A DNA stretch of 64,000 nucleotides from Clostridiaceae bacterium (GTDB taxonomy: Bacteria; Bacillota; Clostridia; Lachnospirales; Lachnospiraceae), in assembly GCA_910575585.1 (NCBI GenBank), contig CAJTGF010000003.1, positions 79,027 through 143,026 of the forward strand. Direction: 5' to 3'. The notes under the pieces were generated by a model, which worked only from the letters and a program-made list of their open reading frames with translations, was not told where the DNA came from and did not search any database. The position numbers and the translations under genes were made by a program. Positions 46,636-54,709 of this stretch are shown one piece after another (the stretch's first letter is position 1; the number at the start of each line of letters is the position of its first letter).

Positions 46636-46649
46636 TGGAAGCATCCTCC

Positions 46650-47657
46650 TTAAATTGAAAAGTTTGTGGTTTGTTTTTGTATAAATTCGGCGGAAATGAC
46701 GGTCTTAGCCGTGACACTGCCGCCGTCGAACACGCGCATAAGGGTGTCTACGGTGGTGGTGCAGAGCTGCTCCACCTTGGTGTCAATGGAAGAGATCTCC
46801 GGGTTGGTGCAGTAGGACAGGATGGAATTATTATACCCGATGACGGCCAGCTGCTGGGGCAGGCGGATATTTTTTTTGTGGGCGTATTTGACGGCTCCTA
46901 CTGCCAGGGAATCGTCCGATGTCATCACCGCGTCAAATTTCAGCCCTAAGCCGTCCAGCTTTTCCAAAAGCTTTCTCGATTCCGTAAGGTCTTTGGGACA
47001 CTGGTGGATGTATTCCCTGCGGACCGGCAGGTTGTGATCGGTCAGCGCGTTTTTGTAGCCCTCCACCTTATTGAGGCCGCTGTAGGAATGGCTGGTGTAA
47101 AGGTACAGGATGTTCCTTCTGCCGGATCCGATAAGCAGGGAGGCAGCGCCGTACATGGCCTGGTAGTCATTGCATACGGTGCTGTAGATGCCGGGAGCGT
47201 CCAGAAAGCCGTTGACCAGCATGATGGGGATCTCCTTTGCGGCTTCTATGAGATAATCGTTGTTTTTGTCGATCAGTTCCACAAATTTGGAGCCGGCCAG
47301 GATGACGGCGTCCACCCGTTTAGACAGCAGCAGTTCAAAATAGATCCGCTTGTTCTCCAGGGAAGGGCCGGTGCAGCACAAAAGGGAATCGTACCCGTGG
47401 CTGCGCAGCTGCCGCTCCAGATGGTAGATGGCGTTGGCCAGGTAGGGGTCGGAGGAGTCGGAACACATGATGCCGATGGTCTTCATCGTACCCAGTCCCA
47501 GTCCCCGGGCAAACACGTTGGGCGTATAGCCAAGTTCATCCATGACAGTAAGAACTTTAGTTCGGGTCTTTTCGCTGACATTGGGATTGCCGTTTAGGAC
47601 GCGGGATACGGTGGCGATGGAGACGCCCGCCCGCCTGGAAACATCGTAAATATTCAA
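46650..47657 (-). CDS. LacI-family transcriptional regulator of uronate genes
   Basis: The 335-residue protein has a LacI helix-turn-helix at the start: MNIYDVSRRAGVSIATVSRV followed by the hinge LNGNPNVSEKTRTKVLTV. The rest is a periplasmic-binding-like ligand domain. It is transcribed as one unit with uxaC. A perfect palindrome TGTAAGCGCTTACA at 47679-47692 overlaps its own promoter, and the same palindrome lies in front of uxaA. This supports self-control and control of the uronate genes, with a uronate or its metabolite as ligand. The ligand cannot be read from sequence. Confidence 0.93.
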   Translation of the reverse strand: MNIYDVSRRAGVSIATVSRVLNGNPNVSEKTRTKVLTVMDELGYTPNVFARGLGLGTMKTIGIMCSDSSDPYLANAIYHLERQLRSHGYDSLLCCTGPSLENKRIYFELLLSKRVDAVILAGSKFVELIDKNNDYLIEAAKEIPIMLVNGFLDAPGIYSTVCNDYQAMYGAASLLIGSGRRNILYLYTSHSYSGLNKVEGYKNALTDHNLPVRREYIHQCPKDLTESRKLLEKLDGLGLKFDAVMTSDDSLAVGAVKYAHKKNIRLPQQLAVIGYNNSILSYCTNPEISSIDTKVEQLCTTTVDTLMRVFDGGSVTAKTVISAEFIQKQTTNFSI

Positions 47658-47678
47658 GGGATCATTCCTCCATGGTTC

Positions 47679-47731
47679 TGTAAGCGCTTACATTCTCATA
47701 CTATTATAGCGATATTGTGAGAAAAATGCAA
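47679..47731 (-). promoter_or_regulatory. lacI-uxaC promoter with palindromic operator
   Basis: On the minus strand, TTGCAT (47731-47726) and TATAAT (47708-47703) are 17 bp apart. The palindrome TGTAAGCGCTTACA (47692-47679) begins 10 bp after the -10 box, so a bound repressor would block transcription. It also fits the Bacillus cre consensus, so CcpA could bind. Confidence 0.8.
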
Positions 47732-47853
47732 GAGCTAATCCTGAAAAATGTAAGAAAATTGCAAGAACTCGTCTATTGCTTTTTCAAAACATCTATCTTA
47801 AACTTAAAGAAGTCGTAAATTGTCAATATATATATTTTTTAAGGAGGTTGAGT

Positions 47854-49440
47854 ATGATTGATTATTTGATACCATGGATCGTGCCAAGTATCGGCGTGGC
47901 CGCAGTGCTTTTGATCATTGTCTGTGGCTATGTGAAAGCTCCGCCGGACCAGGCGTACATTATTTCGGGACTGAAAAAGGAGAGCAAGGTCTTAATAGGC
48001 CGGGCCGGGATCCGCATCCCGTTTTTGGAGCGGATGGATAAGCTGTATCTGGGGCAGATGACCGTGGACATTAAGACGGAGCAGTCGGTGCCCACCAACG
48101 ATTTTATCAATGTAAACGTGGACGCAGTGGCCAAGGTGCGGATCTCTTTGACCAGCGAGGGGATCAAGCTGGCTTCCAAGAACTTCTTAAACAAACAGCC
48201 GGCAGACATCACCAGGGATCTGCAGGATTCCCTTCAGGGCAATATGCGTGAGATCATCGGCACCCTGTCTCTGAAAGAGATCAATACGGACCGGGATTCC
48301 TTCTCGGACCAGGTGATGTCCAAAGCTTCCAAGGACATGGATAAGCTGGGGATCGAGATCCTTTCCTGCAATATTCAGAACGTGACGGACGAGAACGGGC
48401 TCATTAAGGATCTGGGCGCGGACAATACCTCTAAGATCAAGAAGGACGCGGCCATTGCCAAGGCCCAGGCCGACAGGGATATCGCCATCGCCCAGGCAGA
48501 GGCTGACAAGGCGTCCAACGACGCCCGGGTCCTGGCCCAGACAGAGATCGCCCAGAAGAATAACGAGCTGGCCATCCGCAAGGCGGAGCTGCAGAAAGAG
48601 TCGGATACCAAGAAGGCGGAGGCGGACGCCGCCTACGAGATCCAGCGCCAGGAGCAGGAGAAGACCATCCAGACCGCCACGGTAAACGCCCAGATCGCCA
48701 AGGCAGAGAGGGAGGCGGAGCTGCGCAAGCAGGAAGTTGCCATACAGCAGCAGGCCCTGGAGGCGGAGATCAACAAGAAAGCCGACGCGGACCGTTACGC
48801 CGTGGAGCAGAAGGCGGCGGCTGAGCTGGCCAAGAGGCAGAGAGAAGCGGAAGCCAGGAAGTACGAGATGGAGATGGAGGCAGAAGCCTTAAAAGCCCAG
48901 GCGGAGAAGGAAGCGGAGGCCCTGAAGGCCAAGGCAGCGGCTTCCCGGTACGCGGCGGAGCAGGAGGCGGCAGGAGTCCGGGCCAGAAGCGAGGCGGAGG
49001 CAGCGGGCATCCAGGCGAAAGGAAGGGCAGAGGCCGCCACGATCCAGGCGAAGCTTTTGGCGGAAGCGGAAGGTATGGAGAAAAAGGCAGAAGCCTACGC
49101 CAAGTACAACAATGCGGCAGTTATTGAGATGATGGTGGACATCATGCCCCAGATGGCGGCGGAGATCGCCAAGCCTCTGTCCTCCATTGATAAGGTGAAC
49201 ATCTACGGCGGCGGGGAAGGCTCCGGAGGCATCAGCCAGGTGTCCGGCAGCGGCGCCACCGTGATGCAGCAGGTGTTTGACACCATGTCCGAGGCCACAG
49301 GCGTGGACTTTCGGGAGATCCTAAAAGCCCAGACCTTTGACGCCAAGGTCACCAGGAACATTAATGTCACAGGAATCGGCCAGAACGGTCAGAACAGCCA
49401 GGATGGGACCGGTGAGGACGGCAGCGGCTCTGGTCTGTGA
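47854..49440 (+). CDS. Flotillin-like SPFH-domain protein
   Basis: The 528-residue protein has an N-terminal membrane segment (PWIVPSIGVAAVLLIIVCGY), the SPFH/band-7 domain to about 210, then a very long Ala/Glu/Lys-rich coiled coil (about 215-440), and a C-terminal region with Ser-Gly tail. Flotillins (YuaG/FloT-like) organise functional membrane domains. Start ATG 47854 has AAGGAGG upstream. An NfeD-like partner, common beside floT, is not here. The coiled coil is rich in Glu-Ala repeats, and its GC content is high for the window. Confidence 0.92.
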   Translation: MIDYLIPWIVPSIGVAAVLLIIVCGYVKAPPDQAYIISGLKKESKVLIGRAGIRIPFLERMDKLYLGQMTVDIKTEQSVPTNDFINVNVDAVAKVRISLTSEGIKLASKNFLNKQPADITRDLQDSLQGNMREIIGTLSLKEINTDRDSFSDQVMSKASKDMDKLGIEILSCNIQNVTDENGLIKDLGADNTSKIKKDAAIAKAQADRDIAIAQAEADKASNDARVLAQTEIAQKNNELAIRKAELQKESDTKKAEADAAYEIQRQEQEKTIQTATVNAQIAKAEREAELRKQEVAIQQQALEAEINKKADADRYAVEQKAAAELAKRQREAEARKYEMEMEAEALKAQAEKEAEALKAKAAASRYAAEQEAAGVRARSEAEAAGIQAKGRAEAATIQAKLLAEAEGMEKKAEAYAKYNNAAVIEMMVDIMPQMAAEIAKPLSSIDKVNIYGGGEGSGGISQVSGSGATVMQQVFDTMSEATGVDFREILKAQTFDAKVTRNINVTGIGQNGQNSQDGTGEDGSGSGL

Positions 49441-49489
49441 TCCTAACCCGGATAAACCGGAACTTTAAATTCGTTATGTTGCTGTTTAG

Positions 49490-49721
49490 TTGAGTGAGCA
49501 AAGGCAGGGATTGTCGTGAGGCCAGTCAGAGGAGAGCTGTCCCGTCCGGGTTCAGATATGCCGAACATTCCGATGAGCCCAAAGCGGAAATCAGTCGGGT
49601 ATCAGCCCTCCTGATTTCCTGGTCTCATCTCCATGGCATATATTCACCCGGACGGGACAGCTCTCCTCTGCCTGGCAAAACCAGAATTCGCTGGCTAAGG
49701 TTTGCTCACTTAAGGTGGTTT
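49490..49721 (+). repeat. Large hairpin element, left copy
   Basis: A ~232-bp imperfect hairpin. Its outer ends are GAGTGAGCAAA (49492-49502) and TTTGCTCACTT (49701-49711). A perfect 25-bp stem joins 49527-49551 with 49646-49670. Further inward are ATATGCC / GGCATAT, GATGAG / CTCATC, and GGAAATCAG / CTGATTTCC. No protein gene is supported. It is the mirror image of the copy at 49885-50127. Confidence 0.85.
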
Positions 49722-49884
49722 CGGTAGGGGACGCTGCCTCAACTTTGCAGCGAAAAACAGCTTCTTTTTATGGCCTCAAGTATATTGTTGAGTAAGGTTA
49801 AAGTGATGTTGTTGGGAACCTGAAAGGATCTGCCGCCAAAGCAGTTATCTTTTCACTACAGAGTCGAAACAGCGTTCCCTATCA

Positions 49885-50127
49885 AAACCACCTTAAGTGA
49901 GCAAATCCCGGCCAGCGAATTCTGCTTTTGCCCGGGAGGGAAGGCAGGCTGTGTGCCGGGCGGGTGAATCTATGCCATGGAGATGAGACCAGGGAAACAG
50001 GAGGGCCTAACCCCTCCTGGTTCCCGTTTTGGGCTCATCGGAATGTCTGGCATATCTGAACCCGAACGGCACACAGCCTGCCTTCCCTCCCGGGCTCCGC
50101 CACAATCCCCGCCCATTGCTCACTCAA
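49885..50127 (-). repeat. Large hairpin element, right copy (inverted)
   Basis: Inverted relative to the left copy, from AAACCACCTTAAGTGAGCAAA (49885-49905) to TTGCTCACTCAA (50116-50127). Its main stem is a perfect 28 bp joining 49931-49958 with 50067-50094, and its sequence is unlike the left copy's 25-bp stem. The distal half (ATATGCC, ATTCCGATGAGCCCAAA, GGTCTCATCTCCATGGCATA) is almost the same in both copies. The inner 163 bp between the copies also shows a diverged inverted match (ACGCTG...GAAAA). Confidence 0.85.
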
Positions 50128-50189
50128 CAATACAGCAATTCTATTATTTTGCCATTTTGCGCAAGAAATCGTTCTTAAGGGTCTAATGA

Positions 50190-50306
50190 ATAAAGCTGCC
50201 CGCCGCTTTCTAGGCGGAAGGCAGTGGATGTTGCGGGCAGATTTATCATGTTGCCATACGTTTTTATACGGTTTGAGCCCGGGTGTTGCAGCCCGGGCTT
50301 TTTTTG
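50190..50306 (+). ncRNA. Possible small RNA ending in a strong terminator
   Basis: A perfect stem CTGCCCGC / GCGGGCAG (50196-50203 and 50233-50240) encloses a small CCGC / GCGG hairpin. The stretch ends in a terminator (AGCCCGGG / CCCGGGCT, 50276-50299, then T7). No protein gene lies here. It could be a small transcript, or only the 3' end of something upstream. Confidence 0.35.
50276..50306 (+). terminator. Rho-independent terminator
   Basis: 8-bp GC-rich stem AGCCCGGG (50276-50283) and CCCGGGCT (50292-50299), followed by seven T. It stands far from any upstream gene (flotillin ends at 49440), which suggests an unannotated transcript ends here. Confidence 0.85.
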
Positions 50307-50379
50307 TGAGGCAGTCTTTAAAAATACCATCTGCTATGCAGGTGTGATAACAGCCGCTTTAGCTTACAGCAAAAAACTC

Positions 50380-50640
50380 CAATAATTCAAAAGTGTTGGT
50401 TCGCCAACCACACCTAGAACAAAGGAGTTTGGCTCATGTGAGCAAATAAATCATAGTATAAGAAGACAAAAAGCGAAAGCAAAAAAATAAAGATACCAGA
50501 GACATATCGTACCTGTAGGGTAGCGAAGCATGTACTGCAAAAGAGGAATCTTTTTCAGCAAGCCTTTAGGCTTTGCCAGTAACAAGCCCTTATAGGGCGT
50601 GAGCAAGCCACCGGCTAAGCCGGTGGTTTTGACTGCGGGT
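50380..50640 (+). mobile_element. Short IS200/IS605-like remnant (no transposase or tnpB)
   Basis: Near the right end is a hairpin CCACCGGC-TAA-GCCGGTGG (50608-50626), just after GCCCTTATAGGGC and GTGAGCAAG. From memory this looks like the right ends, and the guide-RNA region, of some IS605-type elements in Clostridia. A TTGG-TTCG-CCAA hairpin at about 50397-50412 could be the left end. No gene is inside, so it would be an internally deleted or mini-element. Tentative. Confidence 0.35.
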
Positions 50641-50786
50641 TGGGTTTGCGCCGCCATAGTCTGGAGATAAACGGTAAAGGCAATGGAAAATTTATGAAAA
50701 TTTACCAAATTGATGCTTCCATATTTGTGGATTATAGGATATAATAGCATCATGGAAACAGAAAATACAATATATGAGGTGAGCGT

Positions 50787-51884
50787 ATGCACAAATTAGG
50801 AATTTCCGTATACCCGGAGCACTCCACACCGGAGAAAGACCATGAGTACATGAAGCTGGCGGCAAAGTACGGTTTCAGCCGCATCTTTACCTGCCTGCTG
50901 TCCGTGAACAAACCCAAAGAGGAGATTATCAGCGAATTTTCCGATTTTGTGGGGAAGGCCCACGACCTGGGATTTGTGGTGGCTGCGGACACCAACCCTA
51001 ACGTGTTCAAGCACCTGGGAGCAACTCCCTACGATATGTCCGTATTTGCGGATATCGGGCTGGACATCATCCGCCTGGACGGCAATTTTGGGGATCTGGA
51101 GGACAGGCTCATCACCCGCAATCCACAGGGGATCAAGATCGAGTTCAACGCTAGCAATGATATCAGCGTGGATCATCTGATCCGTCACGGAGCTGACCCG
51201 CGCAATATCCTTATGTGCCATAATTTCTACCCGGAGAAGTATACGGGACTGAGCAGGCAGGTGTTTGCCGGGTTTAACCGCAAGTGGAAGGGCCTGGGGC
51301 TCCACACCGCCGCGTTCGTATCCAGCAATAACAAGGACACCTATGGTCCATGGCCGGTGTACAGCGGACTCTGCACTATGGAGATCGACAGAGGGCTGCC
51401 CATTGAGCTGCAGGTGCGTCATATCCTGGCTACAGAGGAGATCGACGACATCCTGATCGGCAACGCCTATGCGTCGGAGGAAGAGTTAAAGGCCATGTCA
51501 CAGGTAGATATGACCAAGACGAACATTTCCGTCAAGACTGTGGAGGGGCTGTGCGAGACGGAGCTGAAAGTGCTCAAGGAGTACCACCACGCAGGCCGGA
51601 CGGATGCGTCGGAGTTTTTGATCCGCTCCAGTATGCCAAGACTTGACTGCAAGAACGCGTCCATTCCTTACAGAGACTGCGGGCAGGATACGTTCCACAG
51701 AGGCGACGTGGTAGTTGTCAATGACAACCTGGGTCATTACAGAGGCGAGGTGGAAGTGATCTTAAAAGACATCCCCAATGACGGGGAAAGAAATCTGGTG
51801 GGCAAGATCCCGGCAGAGGAGATGATGATCCTGGATCTGATGGAAGCCAACCCGGATCATTTCTGGGACTTTTTGATCCGGTAG
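50787..51884 (+). CDS. MupG-like 6-phospho-N-acetylmuramidase (DUF871)
   Basis: The 365-residue protein has a TIM-barrel start (HKLGISVYPEHSTPEKDHEY), central DIIRLDGNFGDLEDR and IEFNASNDISVDHLIRHGAD, and a C-terminal cyclophilin-like lobe (RGDVVVVNDNLGHYRGEVEV). MupG cleaves MurNAc-6P-GlcNAc during wall recycling; other DUF871 proteins may act on related phosphodisaccharides. The gene is alone: no PTS or MurQ gene lies next to it. A GAGGTGAGC ribosome site precedes the ATG. Confidence 0.88.
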   Translation: MHKLGISVYPEHSTPEKDHEYMKLAAKYGFSRIFTCLLSVNKPKEEIISEFSDFVGKAHDLGFVVAADTNPNVFKHLGATPYDMSVFADIGLDIIRLDGNFGDLEDRLITRNPQGIKIEFNASNDISVDHLIRHGADPRNILMCHNFYPEKYTGLSRQVFAGFNRKWKGLGLHTAAFVSSNNKDTYGPWPVYSGLCTMEIDRGLPIELQVRHILATEEIDDILIGNAYASEEELKAMSQVDMTKTNISVKTVEGLCETELKVLKEYHHAGRTDASEFLIRSSMPRLDCKNASIPYRDCGQDTFHRGDVVVVNDNLGHYRGEVEVILKDIPNDGERNLVGKIPAEEMMILDLMEANPDHFWDFLIR

Positions 51885-51913
51885 AGCAAGGAAAGGTACA
51901 TAAGTAATGATGG

Positions 51914-51950
51914 GAGGGGTAAGGGATTCCTTACACCCTCTTATTTTGGA
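51914..51950 (+). terminator. Terminator after the MupG-like gene
   Basis: Stem GAGGGGTAAGG / CCTTACACCCTC, with a small bulge, followed by TTATTTTGG. It ends the upstream transcript just before the uxaA promoter. Confidence 0.65.
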
Positions 51951-51969
51951 TTTTTTCCTTATTTTCAGG

Positions 51970-52015
51970 TTGACTTTGGGCATATGTTTTTGTAAAATAA
52001 ATGTAAGCGCTTACA
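51970..52015 (+). promoter_or_regulatory. uxaA promoter with the same palindromic operator
   Basis: TTGACT (51970-51975) and TAAAAT (51993-51998) are 17 bp apart. The perfect palindrome TGTAAGCGCTTACA (52002-52015) begins 3 bp after the -10 box and covers the likely start of transcription. The same 14 bases lie in front of lacI-uxaC at 47679-47692. Confidence 0.8.
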
Positions 52016-52181
52016 ATCCATCAGGAAGCAGTAAAATCGCCGTATTCTGCCATACTAATGCTGACCATGCTCATCCCGGCTAACTTGGGATGGCGGTCCG
52101 GATACGCTTCGCCAGAGAGCATATCCATATCGGAGGCGGCAGGCAGGATACAGCCCAAATTCAGTCAAGGAGAACGAGACC

Positions 52182-53663
52182 ATGCAGGATGTCATCAAGA
52201 TCAATCAAGAGGACAACGTCGCCGTTGCCCTGCGTCCCATCGCCCAGGGGGAAGAGCTTGCCATAGGAGACGTTTCGGTAGTAGCCGTCCAGGAGATCCC
52301 CCAGGGCCACAAGATAGCCTTAAAACCCATAAAAGCAGGAGAAAAGGTAGTAAAATACGGATTCAGCATCGGATTTGCCAAGGAGGATATAGGGACCGGC
52401 CAGTGGGTACATGTACACAACTTAAAGACAGGTCTGGGAGATCTGCTGACCTACCAGTACGAGCCTTCCCATGCAGCTGTCAAGGAGGAGGAACGCTCCG
52501 TATTCCAGGGATTCCGCCGTACTGACGGCAAGGCGGGGGTGCGCAACGAGATATGGATCATCCCCACAGTAGGGTGTGTCAACTCCATCGCCAAGGCTCT
52601 TGAGAAAGATGCCCGGCAGTTTGTAGGCGGCAGCCTGGAGGAAGTGGTGGCATTTCCCCATCCCTACGGCTGTTCCCAGATGGGGGACGACCAGGAACAC
52701 ACCAGGATGGTGCTGGCGGACATGATCCGCCATCCCAACGCCGGCGGCGTCTTGGTGCTGGGGCTGGGCTGTGAGAACAGCAACATACCTGTGCTGAAAG
52801 AATATATCGGGGAGTACGACCAGCAGCGGGTGCGGTTCCTCCAGTGCCAGGACGTGGAGGACGAACATGAGGCGGCCATGAAGATCTTGGAGGAGCTGGC
52901 AGCCTACGCCAAGGGATTTATCAGGGAGCCTATCGACGCCGGAGAGCTGATCATCGGCATGAAGTGCGGCGGCTCCGACGGTCTGTCCGGCATCACGGCC
53001 AATCCCACCGTGGGGGCATTTTCCGACCTTCTCATCGCCAAGGGCGGCACTACCATCCTGACGGAGGTGCCGGAGATGTTCGGCGCGGAGACGATCTTGA
53101 TGAACCGCTGCCAGAACCGGGAATTGTTTGACAAGACCGTGGATCTGATCAATGATTTTAAGAACTATTTTACCAGCCACAACCAGACCATCTATGAGAA
53201 TCCCTCCCCGGGCAATAAAAAGGGCGGCATTTCCACCCTGGAGGACAAATCCCTGGGATGTACCCAGAAGTCGGGCAGCGCCCCGGTGAGAGGTGTTTTG
53301 GCTTACGGGGAGCCGGTGAAGGAGAAAGGGCTGAACCTTCTTAGCGCCCCGGGTAATGACCTGGTGGCATCTACGGCCCTGGCGGTGTCAGGAGCCCAGA
53401 TCGTACTGTTTACCACAGGGCGAGGGACTCCCTTTGCCTCCCCGGTGCCTACGGTGAAGATCTCCAGCAACTCCGATCTGGCCCGCAAGAAGACAAACTG
53501 GATCGACTTTAACGCAGGGACCATGGTGGAGGGCAGATCCAGGGAGGAGCTGGGCCGAGAGCTGTTTGACTATGTGCTGGAGGTGGCTTCCGGAAGAAAG
53601 GTAAAGGCCGAGGAAGCCGGATTCCATGACATGGCTGTATTTAAACAGGGAGTAACGCTGTAG
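52182..53663 (+). CDS. uxaA: Altronate dehydratase UxaA
   Basis: UxaA removes water from D-altronate to give 2-keto-3-deoxygluconate (KDG). The 493-residue protein is full length: an N-terminal SAF domain (about 1-90, with DNVAVALRPIAQGEELAIGD) and the C-terminal dehydratase (RTDGKAGVRNEIWIIPTVGC, PHPYGCSQMGDD, GMKCGGSDGLSGITANP) with the conserved Cys residues. The ATG has AAGGAGAACGAG upstream. It lies about 170 bp after its promoter. It could be followed by the IclR gene on one transcript, although 180 bp separate them. Confidence 0.95.
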   Translation: MQDVIKINQEDNVAVALRPIAQGEELAIGDVSVVAVQEIPQGHKIALKPIKAGEKVVKYGFSIGFAKEDIGTGQWVHVHNLKTGLGDLLTYQYEPSHAAVKEEERSVFQGFRRTDGKAGVRNEIWIIPTVGCVNSIAKALEKDARQFVGGSLEEVVAFPHPYGCSQMGDDQEHTRMVLADMIRHPNAGGVLVLGLGCENSNIPVLKEYIGEYDQQRVRFLQCQDVEDEHEAAMKILEELAAYAKGFIREPIDAGELIIGMKCGGSDGLSGITANPTVGAFSDLLIAKGGTTILTEVPEMFGAETILMNRCQNRELFDKTVDLINDFKNYFTSHNQTIYENPSPGNKKGGISTLEDKSLGCTQKSGSAPVRGVLAYGEPVKEKGLNLLSAPGNDLVASTALAVSGAQIVLFTTGRGTPFASPVPTVKISSNSDLARKKTNWIDFNAGTMVEGRSREELGRELFDYVLEVASGRKVKAEEAGFHDMAVFKQGVTL

Positions 53664-53842
53664 ACCGTGTAAAATCCGCTTGTGAAAGCCTCCCTAAAAG
53701 AGTTATACTGAACGTATTCCCGGTCATCAGCTATGGCAGGAGATCTTTGGCCGAAGGAGGGGCGCGGTTTTGCGGGACAGCCTAAAAGCGGCGGGGAGCA
53801 AGGCTGCCATGGGAATGCGGGAGAATATCGGGAGGCGTTAAT

Positions 53843-54604
53843 ATGAAACTAAATCGAACAACACAGAGGACCGTGGAGATCTTGAAGCTGATCTCCCATA
53901 ACCCGGAGGGCATTACCCTGGACGAGATCTGCGCCAGGCTGGACCTTCCAAAGACCAGCGCCTACGACATCACCACCACCCTTGTGGAGATGGGCATGGC
54001 CAATGTAAAAAAAGGACCGAAGCAGACCTACACCATCGGTCTGGCGGCATACCGGATCGGGATCAATTACACCAACAACCTTGACTTTTTAAGCATCATT
54101 GAACCGGAGCTTAAGGCATTTTCCAAGTCCGTGGGAAAGACGGTGTTTTTTGGGGTGCGGTCAGACCATGACGTGGTGTACATCTGCAAGTTTGAGCCGG
54201 AGAATCCCATTATCACCACCGCCACCGTAGGCACCAAGAATCCTATGTACTGCACCTCCCTTGGCAAGGCCATCTTGGCCTGTACCGACGAGGACACCAG
54301 GCAGCAGATCCTGGGACGGATCAAATTCCGCCAGAAGACAACCAATACCATTATGAGCCGCGAAGCGCTGGAGGCGGAGCTGGAGAAGGTAAAGAGCCAG
54401 GGGTATGCCCTGGACGCCAGGGAGATGGAGGAGCATATGGAGTGTGCCGGGGCGGCGGTATTCGGCCCCGACGGCAGCGTCATGGGAGCCATCAGCGTGT
54501 CCAGTTTGTACAAGCAGGAGGAGGACTACGACGCTTTGGGGAAAGTGGTGGCTAAAAAGGCGGAGGAAGTGTCCAGATTGCTGGGTTTTTTAGGAAAAAA
54601 GTAG
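53843..54604 (+). CDS. IclR-family regulator, likely KdgR-type
   Basis: The 253-residue protein has an N-terminal winged helix-turn-helix (TQRTVEILKLISHNPEGITL then DEICARLDLPKTSAYDITTT) and a C-terminal IclR effector domain (IITTATVGTKNPMYCTSLGK). It stands between uxaA and the KDPG aldolase gene. In many bacteria an IclR-type protein senses KDG and represses KDG genes, so the same role is likely here. GGGAGGCGTT lies before the ATG. Confidence 0.92.
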   Translation: MKLNRTTQRTVEILKLISHNPEGITLDEICARLDLPKTSAYDITTTLVEMGMANVKKGPKQTYTIGLAAYRIGINYTNNLDFLSIIEPELKAFSKSVGKTVFFGVRSDHDVVYICKFEPENPIITTATVGTKNPMYCTSLGKAILACTDEDTRQQILGRIKFRQKTTNTIMSREALEAELEKVKSQGYALDAREMEEHMECAGAAVFGPDGSVMGAISVSSLYKQEEDYDALGKVVAKKAEEVSRLLGFLGKK

Positions 54605-54613
54605 GGAAAGTTA

Positions 54614-54642
54614 TTGACAAAAAGGCCGGAAACAGTTAATAT
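54614..54642 (+). promoter_or_regulatory. Promoter for the KDPG aldolase-KDG kinase genes
   Basis: TTGACA (54614-54619), 17 bp, TAATAT (54637-54642): near-consensus. It lies 10 bp after the IclR stop and 68 bp before the aldolase ATG. Confidence 0.8.
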
Positions 54643-54709
54643 TCTAGTATAAGAATCGTGTTTGCGAAAGATGATCGCATATACGAATTTGCAAAAGGAG
54701 AACAAAGCC

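Noticed and set aside
49571-49600. A hammerhead-ribozyme-like string (CCGATGAG ... GGAAATC) inside the left hairpin.
   Set aside because: The conserved CUGANGA core has C in place of U, the GAAA box is not placed correctly, and the three-stem layout does not fit.
52058-52525. A 155-codon open frame overlapping the start of uxaA.
   Set aside because: uxaA reads clearly in another frame with family motifs. This frame is Arg/Gly-rich and featureless.
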